In this document: positions 48,169-57,052 of the stretch, piece after piece
Position numbering within the stretch: position 1 is the first letter of the stretch
Layout: each line of letters begins with the position of its first letter
NCBI RefSeq assembly: GCF_001654865.1
Contig: NZ_LXEO01000008.1
Span: 1-64,000 of the forward strand
Direction of reading: 5' to 3'
DNA length: 64,000 bases
Source of the DNA: Buttiauxella noackiae ATCC 51607
Lineage (GTDB): Bacteria > Pseudomonadota > Gammaproteobacteria > Enterobacterales > Enterobacteriaceae
Made by a program: the position numbers and the translations under genes
Notes under the pieces: generated by a model
Told to the model about the DNA's origin: nothing
Database searches by the model: none
The model's input: only the letters and a program-made list of their open reading frames with translations

Positions 48169-49614
48169 ATGACTTCCTCACGTTTCCCTCTCGCGGCGGC
48201 TGGTGTCGCGTTCATGATCGTTTTGTCTGGCTGTGCGCCAATGCACAATGACGATGCGCCTCTGGCTCAAAAAACACCTCCACAGCAGCTTGATACCAAA
48301 CTTCCGCCTGAGCTGGCTCACGGCTGGCCGGGTAGTGATTGGTGGCGGGGTTACCACGATAGTCAAATAGACAGGCTTGTAGAACGCGCACTCAAAGACT
48401 CACCGGATCTCGCCGTTGTGCAACAACGCATTAAGCTTGCCCAGGCTCAGACGCAAATGCAGGAGGCAAGCGACGGGCCGCAGATGGATTTCTCGGCCAA
48501 TATTGAGCGCCAGAAAATGTCCCAGGAGGGGGTTATGGGGCCGTTTGCCCTGACAGACCCGGCAGCGGGCACTACTGGCCCGTACTACACCAACGGTACT
48601 TTTGGGCTGACCGCCAGTTGGGATCTGGATTTATGGGGTAAGAACCGCTCGGAAGTTGAAGCTAAAGTGGGTGTCATGAGGGCGAAACAGGCAGAAATGG
48701 CCCAGGCGAAACAGGTTATTTCGGCAAATGTGGTGCGTTTATATTGGGATATGCAGACTCTGCTGGCACTAAAAGATGTGAAACAGCAAACGCTGGCGGC
48801 TCAGAAAAGTATCGTTGATGTTGAGCTTAAGCTGTACGACGAGGGGATAAATTCATCGGTTGATGGCGTGGAAAACAATATCGATTTCGTGAAAACCCAG
48901 CAGCAAATCGATGATATCGACGGGCGTATCAATATGGCTAAAGCGCAACTCGCCGCCATTACTGGCGACGCTCATGCAGCCGAAAATATTAAACCCGCAC
49001 TGCTGCCGGAAGTGAAAAGCCGTATGCCAGACCATATAGGTTACGAACTGCTGGCTCGCCGTCCCGATCTCCAGGAAGCACACTGGTACATCGAATCTTC
49101 ATTGAGCAGTGTTGAGGCTGCCAAAGCAGCATTTTATCCAGACGTTAACCTGGGCGCCTTCCTGCAAAACGATGCGTTGCATTTAAGTGATTTGTTCCGT
49201 GGTTCCGCTCAGCAAATGGGGGTGATCGGGGGCTTCACGCTGCCTATCTTTGATAGTGGCCGACTCAATGCCAATCTCGATATCGTGCGAGCAGAAAGTA
49301 ATTTGTCAATTGCCAGCTATAACAAAGCCGTGGTTGGAGCGGTAAATGATGTGACGAAAGCGGCCAGCCAGCTAAATGCGGTTGCCGCGGAAAATGAGCA
49401 TCAACTCACTATTTTGAAAGGTACGCAAAAACTGAAAACTCTCGCCACGGCGCGTTATAAAGCGGGTCTTATTTCGAGTGCCAGAATGAGTGCCGCAACA
49501 CTGCCAGATTTGTCAGAACAGGCAAAAGCTATTGAGCTCCACGGCCAGTGGCTGAACGCTGATGTGCAGTTAGTCTCTGCATTAGGCGGTGGTTACCGGG
49601 CGGGAACTGCGTAA
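48169..49614 (+). CDS. mdtQ: MdtQ-like RND/MFS efflux outer-membrane factor
   Basis: The 481-residue protein is a TolC-like lipoprotein: lipobox L-S-G-C near 19-22, then two OEP repeats (about 60-250 and 280-470) with long helices. G-Y-E-L-L-A-R-R-P-D-L near 290 is the NodT-family signature. In E. coli K-12 mdtQ (yohG) is a pseudogene; here the frame is intact. No adaptor or pump gene is adjacent, so it would work with pumps encoded elsewhere, possibly the neighbouring MFS system. Confidence 0.92.
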   Translation: MTSSRFPLAAAGVAFMIVLSGCAPMHNDDAPLAQKTPPQQLDTKLPPELAHGWPGSDWWRGYHDSQIDRLVERALKDSPDLAVVQQRIKLAQAQTQMQEASDGPQMDFSANIERQKMSQEGVMGPFALTDPAAGTTGPYYTNGTFGLTASWDLDLWGKNRSEVEAKVGVMRAKQAEMAQAKQVISANVVRLYWDMQTLLALKDVKQQTLAAQKSIVDVELKLYDEGINSSVDGVENNIDFVKTQQQIDDIDGRINMAKAQLAAITGDAHAAENIKPALLPEVKSRMPDHIGYELLARRPDLQEAHWYIESSLSSVEAAKAAFYPDVNLGAFLQNDALHLSDLFRGSAQQMGVIGGFTLPIFDSGRLNANLDIVRAESNLSIASYNKAVVGAVNDVTKAASQLNAVAAENEHQLTILKGTQKLKTLATARYKAGLISSARMSAATLPDLSEQAKAIELHGQWLNADVQLVSALGGGYRAGTA

Positions 49615-49679
49615 CGGACACATCTTTTTCGCCACCTTCTATAATTACCTACAGGTCAAAAAGTAGTCTGGAGGTGGTG

Positions 49680-50453
49680 ATGTCTAAGGCTAACAAAGTC
49701 GTTATCGTCACGGCGTCGGATTCAGGAATTGGCAAAAAATGTGCCCTGCTTCTCGCGCAGCAGGGCTATGACGTGGGTATCACCTGGCACTCCGATGAAC
49801 AGGGCGCGCAAGAAACGGCAGACCAGGTAAGAGGTTTTGGGCGACGAGCCGAAACTGTGCAGCTTGATTTAGCCAATCTCCCGGACGGAGCAGCAGGCAT
49901 TGATGAACTTATTAGCCGTTTCGGGCGTGTTGATGCGCTGGTGAATAATGCGGGGGCAATGAGCAAAAATCCTTTCCTTGATGTCACACTCGAAGAGTGG
50001 CGTAAACTTTTTACTGTCGATGTGGACGGCGCATTTCTCTGCTCACAAAAAGTGGCTCGCGCGATGGTTTCGCAAGGTGAGGGCGGGCGAATCGTGAATA
50101 TCACGTCTGTTCACGAGCACACGCCGCTTCCTGAAGCATGTGCTTATACTGCGGCAAAACACGCATTGGGTGGATTAACTAAATCGATGGCCATGGAGCT
50201 TGTGCACCATAAAATCCTGGTCAATGCCGTCGCTCCTGGGGCTGTCGCCACGCCGATGAACGACATGAAAGAAGGTGACGGTGCGGGGAGCAAAATCCCG
50301 GAAATCCCACTAGGGAGAGCGGGGGATACCGAGGAAATAGCCAGCCTGGTCGCGTGGCTTTGTTCAGAAAGCGCCAGCTATACCACCGGGCAATCGTTTA
50401 TCGTCGACGGCGGTTTTATGTTTGCCAACCCGCATTTCAAACCGAAAGATTAG
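49680..50453 (+). CDS. yohF: YohF, short-chain dehydrogenase/reductase
   Basis: The 257-residue enzyme starts at ATG 49680, five bases after GGAGG. It has the Rossmann motif T-A-S-D-S-G-I-G near 10-17, N-N-A-G near 88, and catalytic S-V-H...Y-x3-K (Y-T-A-A-K near 155). E. coli YohF is annotated as a putative acetoin-type dehydrogenase. It converges on yohD with a four-base overlap. Confidence 0.95.
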   Translation: MSKANKVVIVTASDSGIGKKCALLLAQQGYDVGITWHSDEQGAQETADQVRGFGRRAETVQLDLANLPDGAAGIDELISRFGRVDALVNNAGAMSKNPFLDVTLEEWRKLFTVDVDGAFLCSQKVARAMVSQGEGGRIVNITSVHEHTPLPEACAYTAAKHALGGLTKSMAMELVHHKILVNAVAPGAVATPMNDMKEGDGAGSKIPEIPLGRAGDTEEIASLVAWLCSESASYTTGQSFIVDGGFMFANPHFKPKD

Positions 50454-51019
50454 TCTTGCTCCCGGCTCTCGCGGTGTTTAAACCACAATCGCACCAGCCA
50501 CACTAAGGCGACCACGCCGAGCAACCAAATCCAGTGCTTAATATGTTGGTCCAGGTTATGCAGCCACGGGCCAACAACCTCACCGCCCACATAACCTAGC
50601 GTGGTGAAAAGCGTTGCCCAAATTAATGCGCCTATGATGTTAAGAGGCAGGAATATTTTCGGGGGCAGGCGGCTGGCTCCGATTAAAATCGGCCCAATCA
50701 CACGAAAACCGTACATAAAGCGCGAACCTATCACAAACCAGTAAGGGTGGCGGTTTATCAGCTTCTTAGCCTTAGTGATCTTCTTTTGATGCTTTTTAAA
50801 ACGCTCCGAAATTGAACCACCAAAACGCCTGCCAACCAGATACAGCAGTTGATCGCCAATCATGCCCCCAAGCGCCACAGACAGCACCACCAGCGGGAAT
50901 TTGAGCAGCCCCTGGTGTGCCACCACGCCGCCCAGCAGCGTAATTGTTTCCCCTTCCGCCATGCTACCCACAACCAGTGCGGCGTAGCCGTAATGCTCAA
51001 TCAGATTATTAATATCCAC
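50450..51019 (-). CDS. yohD: YohD, DedA-family inner-membrane protein
   Basis: The 189-residue protein has the DedA/SNARE-associated fold with about four to five hydrophobic segments, E-G-E-T-I near 22, and the conserved R-F-M-Y-G-F-R near 100-106. DedA proteins contribute to undecaprenyl-phosphate recycling and proton-motive-force homeostasis; YohD itself is little studied. Confidence 0.95.
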   Translation of the reverse strand: MDINNLIEHYGYAALVVGSMAEGETITLLGGVVAHQGLLKFPLVVLSVALGGMIGDQLLYLVGRRFGGSISERFKKHQKKITKAKKLINRHPYWFVIGSRFMYGFRVIGPILIGASRLPPKIFLPLNIIGALIWATLFTTLGYVGGEVVGPWLHNLDQHIKHWIWLLGVVALVWLVRLWFKHRESREQD

Positions 51020-51095
51020 GATGTATGATGTAACTCCTTGTTCTTCTACAACATCAGTATAGCGGTTGTTACGACGCTTCTGGGTGTTGTCTTCC

Positions 51096-52328
51096 TTACT
51101 GCTGCTCAGGTCGGAAATTCACCGGCTTTTGTTTAAGCCAACGCTCGCCTAAAGAAAGCATCACTATCAATACAAACCCTGTTCCGCTGAATAAATACAG
51201 TGAAAACACCACGCCAAAGTACTGAGCACCGTAACCCGCGCCTATGGAAACCAATGCAGTTACCACCATCTGTAACCGATAACTTTTTGCCATTGCAGCT
51301 GAGATATGAACCTCATCAAACTTCTTCAGGATGGTATAAATCGCCAGTGAAAACACCACGTTTGAGAATAAGTGAGCCATAAAAATAAACGCCAGCGCCA
51401 GATATTTTGACGGTGAAAAGGGGACTAACCCGTAGCAGGTAATAAAGGCGAAAAGACAACTGACCATCAACAGATTGCTGTTGCTGTTTTTCTCAAATTT
51501 CTCAGGATTTAAGAGTAAAGGCCCTGCTAACTGCCCGAGACTGCGGACAAAAAGTAGCGCCAGAGCCATGTTTTGCGCCTCAGATCCTGAAAATGTTGGA
51601 GGAACCAGTGCGGGTAGCAGTGCCATGGCAGGGGCTGCAGTTAACGCCAGCAGTGGCAAAAGTAAAATTCCACGCCGCTGTGCGCCTGACAATGTTCGCC
51701 AACTAATGCGCGCTTGCGAGGGTGAAACTTGAATGAAGTTTTTCGCGAAACGTGACCGCGACAATCTCAGCAATATGAGTGCGATGACAAAGCTTGAAGC
51801 ATCGAGAACCAGTAATGACATTACGCTGATATGCCCCAACAGCAGCAGACCCAGACAAACGCCAAAAATCACATAACAGGCGAAAATGATGGTTTCGAGC
51901 GTAGTGGCAACCGGCAGTTCTTTCTCGCTCAGTCCCGTTTTGAAAATCTTACTCATTGCCGGGAATGTCATACCGATAGTGAAGGCTGAAGCAGTCTGGG
52001 CAATGAGAAATAGCGGAATAGAACCCGTCATCACGGCGCTAAATGGTGCAAGAAGACCCAACATCCCTAAACATTCTCCCACTATTAGAATCTGGTAGGG
52101 GTTTGTTCTCTGGCAGTAACGCTCGCCTATTTTGCTGCCAATTAAACCTGGAACGGTTGAAAGAACGTAGGCGAGGGCGAGTGAGGTTGCTGGCGCTGAC
52201 AGGCGAATGAGTTCACTGAAAATGACAATGTAAGTTATGCCATTTCCAATAGATGAAACAACGAAAGAGAGCCCAAGAAGTCGCAGCCACGGCTTTTCAG
52301 CCAGGGCCTGGCATAGTGCTTTTAGCAT
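51096..52328 (-). CDS. MFS-type transporter inserted between yohD and yohC
   Basis: The 410-residue protein starts at ATG 52328, with only a weak ribosome site. It has 10-12 hydrophobic segments and resembles macrolide-type exporters such as MefA or enterobactin-exporter-like MFS proteins in layout, without a decisive motif. It is absent from this position in E. coli K-12. A perfect palindrome upstream suggests control by a regulator encoded elsewhere. The substrate is unknown. Confidence 0.85.
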   Translation of the reverse strand: MLKALCQALAEKPWLRLLGLSFVVSSIGNGITYIVIFSELIRLSAPATSLALAYVLSTVPGLIGSKIGERYCQRTNPYQILIVGECLGMLGLLAPFSAVMTGSIPLFLIAQTASAFTIGMTFPAMSKIFKTGLSEKELPVATTLETIIFACYVIFGVCLGLLLLGHISVMSLLVLDASSFVIALILLRLSRSRFAKNFIQVSPSQARISWRTLSGAQRRGILLLPLLALTAAPAMALLPALVPPTFSGSEAQNMALALLFVRSLGQLAGPLLLNPEKFEKNSNSNLLMVSCLFAFITCYGLVPFSPSKYLALAFIFMAHLFSNVVFSLAIYTILKKFDEVHISAAMAKSYRLQMVVTALVSIGAGYGAQYFGVVFSLYLFSGTGFVLIVMLSLGERWLKQKPVNFRPEQQ

Positions 52329-52360
52329 GGTGATTTCCGTAATAATCCAATAAGTACACA

Positions 52361-52381
52361 TTTCTCAACAGTGTTGAGAAA
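52361..52381. promoter_or_regulatory. Perfect 10-1-10 palindrome upstream of the MFS gene
   Basis: TTTCTCAACA (52361-52370), G, TGTTGAGAAA (52372-52381). It lies 33 bases before the MFS start and is a strong candidate operator, of the type bound by TetR- or MarR-like dimers. No such regulator gene is adjacent. Confidence 0.7.
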
Positions 52382-52625
52382 TAACAAAGTCATCGTGTCG
52401 ATACAGGCTTATTGGCTACGGAATTACATTGGGGAGTTGTCCTGATAAAGCACTATTGGGCGGTGTCAATTAAATATGACGCTTTTGCCGTTTCGTCAAC
52501 GTGGCGGCATAAATTCTGCTATTTGCGGCATGCAGATAATTTCGGGTGATTAAAAAACAATCAAGCCGCTGTGCATTATACTTTGATTGTGCTCAATCGG
52601 TTTTTTTGGCATGTCAGGAGGCGTT

Positions 52626-53213
52626 ATGAGTCATGTCTGGGGGCTTTTTTCCCATCCTAATCGTGAAATGCAGGACATTAAACGCGAGAACGAAACGGTA
52701 ACACATCACTACACTCACCATGTATTAATCATGGCGGCCATTCCGGTTATCTGTGCTTTTATTGGCACAACCCAAATTGGCTGGAATTTTGGTGATGGCA
52801 CCTTCGTTCAATTGTCGATGTTTACCGGATTCTATTTAGGCGTACTGTTTTATGCACTGATGTTGGCTGGTGTCGCCGTCATGGGGCGGGTCATCTGGTG
52901 GATGGCGCGCAACTACCCGCATCGCCCGTCGCTTGCTCGTTGCATGGTGTTTGCCGGTTACGTAGCAACTCCGCTGTTCATCAGTGGCTTAGTCGCATTG
53001 TATCCATTGGTGTGGTTATGCGTGCTGGTTGGGGCCACCGCCCTTATTTATACCGGATACCTGTTGTACGTAGGTGTACCTGAGTTCCTTGGCATTAACA
53101 AAGAAGAGGGGATGAGCTTTTCCAGCTCAACACTCGCAATTGGCGTGCTGGTCCTTGAGGTATTGTTAGCCCTGAGCGTTATTCTTTGGGGTTATGGTTA
53201 CCGCCTATTTTGA
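52626..53213 (+). CDS. yohC: YohC, Yip1-family inner-membrane protein
   Basis: The 195-residue protein starts at ATG 52626 after GGAGG and is very close to E. coli YohC over its whole length (M-S-H-V-W-G-L-F-S-H-P). Five hydrophobic segments form the Yip1 domain. Function is unknown. Confidence 0.95.
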   Translation: MSHVWGLFSHPNREMQDIKRENETVTHHYTHHVLIMAAIPVICAFIGTTQIGWNFGDGTFVQLSMFTGFYLGVLFYALMLAGVAVMGRVIWWMARNYPHRPSLARCMVFAGYVATPLFISGLVALYPLVWLCVLVGATALIYTGYLLYVGVPEFLGINKEEGMSFSSSTLAIGVLVLEVLLALSVILWGYGYRLF

Positions 53214-53248
53214 TACTTATTTACGAATCAATAGTGGCAGTTTTCAGG

Positions 53249-53275
53249 GGCGTCAGCGTATTATGCTGGCGCCTC
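53249..53275 (+). terminator. Hairpin after yohC, probable terminator
   Basis: GGCGTCAGC (53249-53257) and GCTGGCGCC (53265-53273) form a 9-bp stem with one G-T pair. The following tract (TCATCTATT) is only moderately T-rich. A second small hairpin (CTATTCA/TGAATAG) follows. Confidence 0.55.
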
Positions 53276-53319
53276 ATCTATTCATACGAATAGTGAATAG
53301 ATTTGATGGGCCATTACAT

Positions 53320-53445
53320 ATATCTAATGGCTTTCCTGTTGCAGGAAGGTGGTAAAAAAGCGAAGCCCAATGAGCTTGGTCAACTAAGTGATTTTGGTGA
53401 GTGAAACTAGCCAACACACCTGCAATTTGAAAGACGAAGGGTATA
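53320..53445. repeat. Degenerate ERIC element between yohC and pbpG
   Basis: The right half reads GGTGAG, GCCAAC, CACCTGCA, TTTGAA, GGGTATA in the ERIC order, and the left half carries GTTGCAGGAAGGTGG as in the copy at 31067. About 126 bases, but the central hairpin has decayed. It ends 25 bases before pbpG and may influence its leader. Confidence 0.75.
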
Positions 53446-53470
53446 CCTGAATACTTACAGAAGTGTCACC

Positions 53471-54412
53471 ATGTCGACAAAAATCCGTCTATCGTTGCTC
53501 AGCCTTGCGCTGATGATTGCCGTACCATTCGCTTCCCAGGCCGCGAATAAAACCACCGTACAACAGGTCAGTACCGGGCAAGAGATCGCCTCTGGCAGTG
53601 CCATGATCGTCGATCTGCAAACCAATAAAGTTCTCTATTCCAGCCATCCTGATCTGGTACGCCCGATTGCCTCAATTACCAAATTGATGACAGCAATGGT
53701 GGTGCTTGATGCGAAGTTACCGATGGATGAAGTGCTGAGTGTCGATATTAGCCAAACGCCGGAAATGAAAGGAATTTATTCCCGCGTGCGCCTGAATAGT
53801 AAAATTGACCGTAAAGACATGATGCTATTAGCATTAATGTCTTCAGAAAACCGTGCGGCAGCGAGCCTTGCGCACCATTATCCTGGTGGCTATAACGCAT
53901 TTATTCGCGCCATGAATGCTAAAGCGAAATCCCTCGGGATGACTCATACACGTTATGTTGAGCCGACAGGGCTTTCGATTCACAACGTTTCTACGGCACG
54001 TGACTTGTCTAAGCTGCTGATTGCCTCCAAGCAATATCCGATGCTCGGCCAGTTGAGCACCACCAAAGAAGATATGGCTACTTTCAGTAATCCGCCGTAC
54101 ACGCTGCCGTTCCGTAATACCAACCATTTGGTTTACAACAATAAATGGAATATCCAGCTGACTAAAACCGGCTTTACTAACAATGCGGGACATTGTTTAG
54201 TGATGCGCACCATGATTAACAATCGCCCGGTGGCACTGGTGGTACTGGATGCGTTCGGGAAATATACCCATTTTGCGGATGCAAACCGTCTGCGTTCTTT
54301 CCTGGAAACCGGCAAGGTGACCCCAGTTCCAGGCTCGGCATTAGCGTATAAAAAGCAAAAAGCTGCGCAGATGGCGAGTAATAGTACTCAGGGCAACGCG
54401 CTCGACGACTAA
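53471..54412 (+). CDS. pbpG: PbpG, penicillin-binding protein 7 (DD-endopeptidase)
   Basis: The 313-residue periplasmic enzyme cleaves D-Ala-DAP cross-links. The signal peptide ends near A-S-Q-A (about 25). The serine-peptidase motifs are S68-I-T-K71, S125-E-N127 and K232-T-G234. The C-terminal tail ([10 protein letters not shown]) is low complexity. Gene order yohC-pbpG matches E. coli. Confidence 0.96.
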   Translation: MSTKIRLSLLSLALMIAVPFASQAANKTTVQQVSTGQEIASGSAMIVDLQTNKVLYSSHPDLVRPIASITKLMTAMVVLDAKLPMDEVLSVDISQTPEMKGIYSRVRLNSKIDRKDMMLLALMSSENRAAASLAHHYPGGYNAFIRAMNAKAKSLGMTHTRYVEPTGLSIHNVSTARDLSKLLIASKQYPMLGQLSTTKEDMATFSNPPYTLPFRNTNHLVYNNKWNIQLTKTGFTNNAGHCLVMRTMINNRPVALVVLDAFGKYTHFADANRLRSFLETGKVTPVPGSALAYKKQKAAQMASNSTQGNALDD

Positions 54413-54464
54413 TATTATTGAACAATCCCCTAAATTCGAGTTGCAGACTGGAGTTTGAAGGGGA

Positions 54465-55016
54465 TTACGGCAGCGTCCAATCGCCTTCATTGAGCGGACG
54501 CTGCATAATTATCGTATCCCGCCACCCGCCAAGCTTAAACCCCACACTACGTAATTGACCGACCACCTCGAAACCGAGTTGGCTGTGCAAGCGACATGAA
54601 CCGGTATTGTTTTCGCCATCGCCAATGACCGCCACCATTTGCCGCCATGGCCCGTTTTCACAACGCTCTATAAGATGGCTTAACAGTTCGCGCCCAATAC
54701 CTTGTCCGGTCATGCTGGCGTCGATATACACCGAATCCTCGATTGTGAAACGATACGCCGGGCGAGGGCGATAAACGGTTGCGTAGCAATAACCCACCAC
54801 AATTCCGCTATACAGTGCGACCAGCCAGGGGAGTTCCTGCTTGCGTATGGCTTGTAAACGTTCTGCCATTTGGCTGAGCGTGGGTGGTGATTCCTCAAAA
54901 GATCCCCTGCCGTGCAGGACGTGCCATTCATAAATGGCAGTGATTGAGGGAATATCATCGCTTGTGGCATCACGAACCTGTATCCGAGCGGACGGCATTG
55001 TTTCAAGGACTGACAT
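54465..55016 (-). CDS. GNAT acetyltransferase, phosphinothricin acetyltransferase-like
   Basis: The 183-residue protein starts at ATG 55016 after AGGAG. It has the PAT/YncA layout: I-Y-x-W-H-V-x-x-G-x-x-S-F-E-E-x-P-P near 25-45, the acetyl-CoA loop G-Q-G-I-G-R-E-L near 107-114, and G-D-G-E-N-N-T-G-S near 132. Relatives acetylate phosphinothricin, methionine sulfoximine or related amino-acid analogues. Not present between pbpG and dld in E. coli K-12. Confidence 0.88.
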   Translation of the reverse strand: MSVLETMPSARIQVRDATSDDIPSITAIYEWHVLHGRGSFEESPPTLSQMAERLQAIRKQELPWLVALYSGIVVGYCYATVYRPRPAYRFTIEDSVYIDASMTGQGIGRELLSHLIERCENGPWRQMVAVIGDGENNTGSCRLHSQLGFEVVGQLRSVGFKLGGWRDTIIMQRPLNEGDWTLP

Positions 55017-55134
55017 TTCTCGCTCCTGTACGTAAAAAATCAAAGTGGCGTGAGGTCACACCACTTGTCGCATTTTAATTTAGTACGAAAAATAAGCGAA
55101 AAATAGCCCGGGTTCTGGCAGTTGACAGTTCTAC

Positions 55135-56859
55135 TTAATGGGGATCGTGGTGATGCGTATGGCTACAAGCCTGCTCTTCCCACCATTTGTGCTTCGTAGT
55201 TTTTCCAATCCCTGGGTTCATGCTATTAGTCGGGTCATTCGCCTTATAAAATTGTTTTAAGCTTTCTGGTGCTTCATACAAATGTCCGACATTATGTTCT
55301 GCCGGATATTGCGCCCCACGAGTACGCAATAATTCAAGCATTTGCTCTTTCAACGCATGGACATCAACCCCTTTCTTAACAATGTAATCCTGATGGAAAA
55401 CATGGCACATAAAGTGGCCGTAATAGAGGCTGTGGCTGATTTGGCTGCTGATTTCTGGCGGTAATTGCTCGAACCACTGCTGGTCATTACGACGCAGGGC
55501 AATATCGAGCGCCAGAATATCCTCCACTTCGTTGGCATGTACGGCGTGATAACGCACTGCCGCACCGGCCGCTGCAAAACGGTGTAAAAAGGCTTTCGCC
55601 CCTTCGGTTGGTGTACAAACGAAAAAGCCACCTTCTGCCTGCTGGAAATAGCTCTCAAGCCAGTTACGGGCCTCACTAATCCCTTCGCCAGACATTTTCA
55701 ACAGCAGATGGTGTTCGTATTTACCACGCCATTCTTTCATACGTGGTGGTAAGTGGCCTGGGCTCCAGCCGCTCAGGCGTTGTAATACGCGATCGGTGAA
55801 GTGGGGTTTTACAAACGGGACTTTTTCAATCCACGCATCGGTACGGCCTTTCAGGGTAAAGAACAGCGGCATTTTATCGGTGCCGAGTTTGTCGATCATC
55901 ATGAAGGTGTCTTTGCCATACACTTCGGCAATATCGTAAATATCGCGGTGCATGTATTCGCCCGCCACCGGCAGGTTTTCAAAATTCGCCAGGATATGGC
56001 GGCGGATTTCGGTAAGCACTTCCGGTTTATTGGTGCCGATGTAGAACACTTCGTTTTGTTTTTCTGCCACAAAAGTGTCGAGGCGCACGGCGAATACCGC
56101 AAGCTTTCCGGCGCAGCCAGAGGCTTCAAACAGGCGGCTTGGGTCGGCGTTAAAGCGCGATGGGGTATCAGCATCTACATCACGTACACGCTCAGCGTAA
56201 TCCTTATCGGAGGCCTGACGCTGGTCATGGAGCACATTTTCAGGTTTCACGCGCTCGTCATCGAGCTTGCCAAGGATCTGTTCCGGCGTCACACCCAGAT
56301 CGATACCCAGATGGTTCACCAACGTTAATTTTCCTTGCTCATCAATGCGGGCGTATAGCGCCATTTCGGTATATGCCGGGCCACGTTTGACCAGAGAACC
56401 ACCGGAATTATTACAAATCCCACCAATCACCGATGCGCCAATGCACGATGAGCCAATCACCGAATGAGGCTCACGACCCAATGGTTTTAGGGCTTTTTCC
56501 AGTTGATACAGGGTGCTTCCAGGGAAGGCCAACACCTGTTTTCCGCCATCTAACAGCTGCAATTTATCCAGACGTAGGGTGCTGATAATGACAATTTCAC
56601 GGTCGTAATCGTTGCCATTTGGCGTTGAACCTTCCGTCAGACCGGTATTTGCGGCCTGCATCAGAATAATTTTGTCGGTGCTGACGCATGCGCTCAAAAC
56701 ACGCCATAACTCTAGTAACGTCCCGGGGAAAACGACCGCTAGCGCATCGCCCTGGCCGGAACGAAAACCTTTACGGTAACGCGCGGTTTTAGCCGCATCG
56801 GTTAAGACATGTTGGCTGCCAACCAGACGGTTTAGTTCAGTAATAAATGGGTTAGACAT
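55135..56859 (-). CDS. dld: Dld, quinone-dependent D-lactate dehydrogenase
   Basis: The 574-residue peripheral membrane flavoprotein oxidises D-lactate to pyruvate and passes electrons to quinone. The start ATG 56859 follows GGAG; the longer frame from 56907 is upstream leader. The FAD-binding region includes G-L-T-E-G-S-T-P-N-G near 72 and C-N-N-S-G-G near 147. The membrane-association domain lies in the middle. The C-terminus is His-rich (H-T-H-H-H-D-P-H), an unusual tail. Confidence 0.96.
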   Translation of the reverse strand: MSNPFITELNRLVGSQHVLTDAAKTARYRKGFRSGQGDALAVVFPGTLLELWRVLSACVSTDKIILMQAANTGLTEGSTPNGNDYDREIVIISTLRLDKLQLLDGGKQVLAFPGSTLYQLEKALKPLGREPHSVIGSSCIGASVIGGICNNSGGSLVKRGPAYTEMALYARIDEQGKLTLVNHLGIDLGVTPEQILGKLDDERVKPENVLHDQRQASDKDYAERVRDVDADTPSRFNADPSRLFEASGCAGKLAVFAVRLDTFVAEKQNEVFYIGTNKPEVLTEIRRHILANFENLPVAGEYMHRDIYDIAEVYGKDTFMMIDKLGTDKMPLFFTLKGRTDAWIEKVPFVKPHFTDRVLQRLSGWSPGHLPPRMKEWRGKYEHHLLLKMSGEGISEARNWLESYFQQAEGGFFVCTPTEGAKAFLHRFAAAGAAVRYHAVHANEVEDILALDIALRRNDQQWFEQLPPEISSQISHSLYYGHFMCHVFHQDYIVKKGVDVHALKEQMLELLRTRGAQYPAEHNVGHLYEAPESLKQFYKANDPTNSMNPGIGKTTKHKWWEEQACSHTHHHDPH

Positions 56860-57052
56860 TGATCCACTCCTTGGGAAAATAGTGACGTCTTCAAGCATAG
56901 CTCGCAAATTGGTAATGAATCGTCTGAAACGCTCGGAAAATCAGCATTTAACACCGAGGCGACTCTTCTTACAGCAGTAACCTTGTGGCACACTGCACGT
57001 CTTATCACTTCGTGCGGCCCTATGTGGCGGCTTGAGCAAGAGAGTAATGTCG

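Noticed and set aside
54424-54466. AATCCCCT/AGGGGATT inverted repeat between pbpG and the GNAT gene as a shared terminator
   Set aside because: The loop is 27 bases and no T-run follows on either strand.
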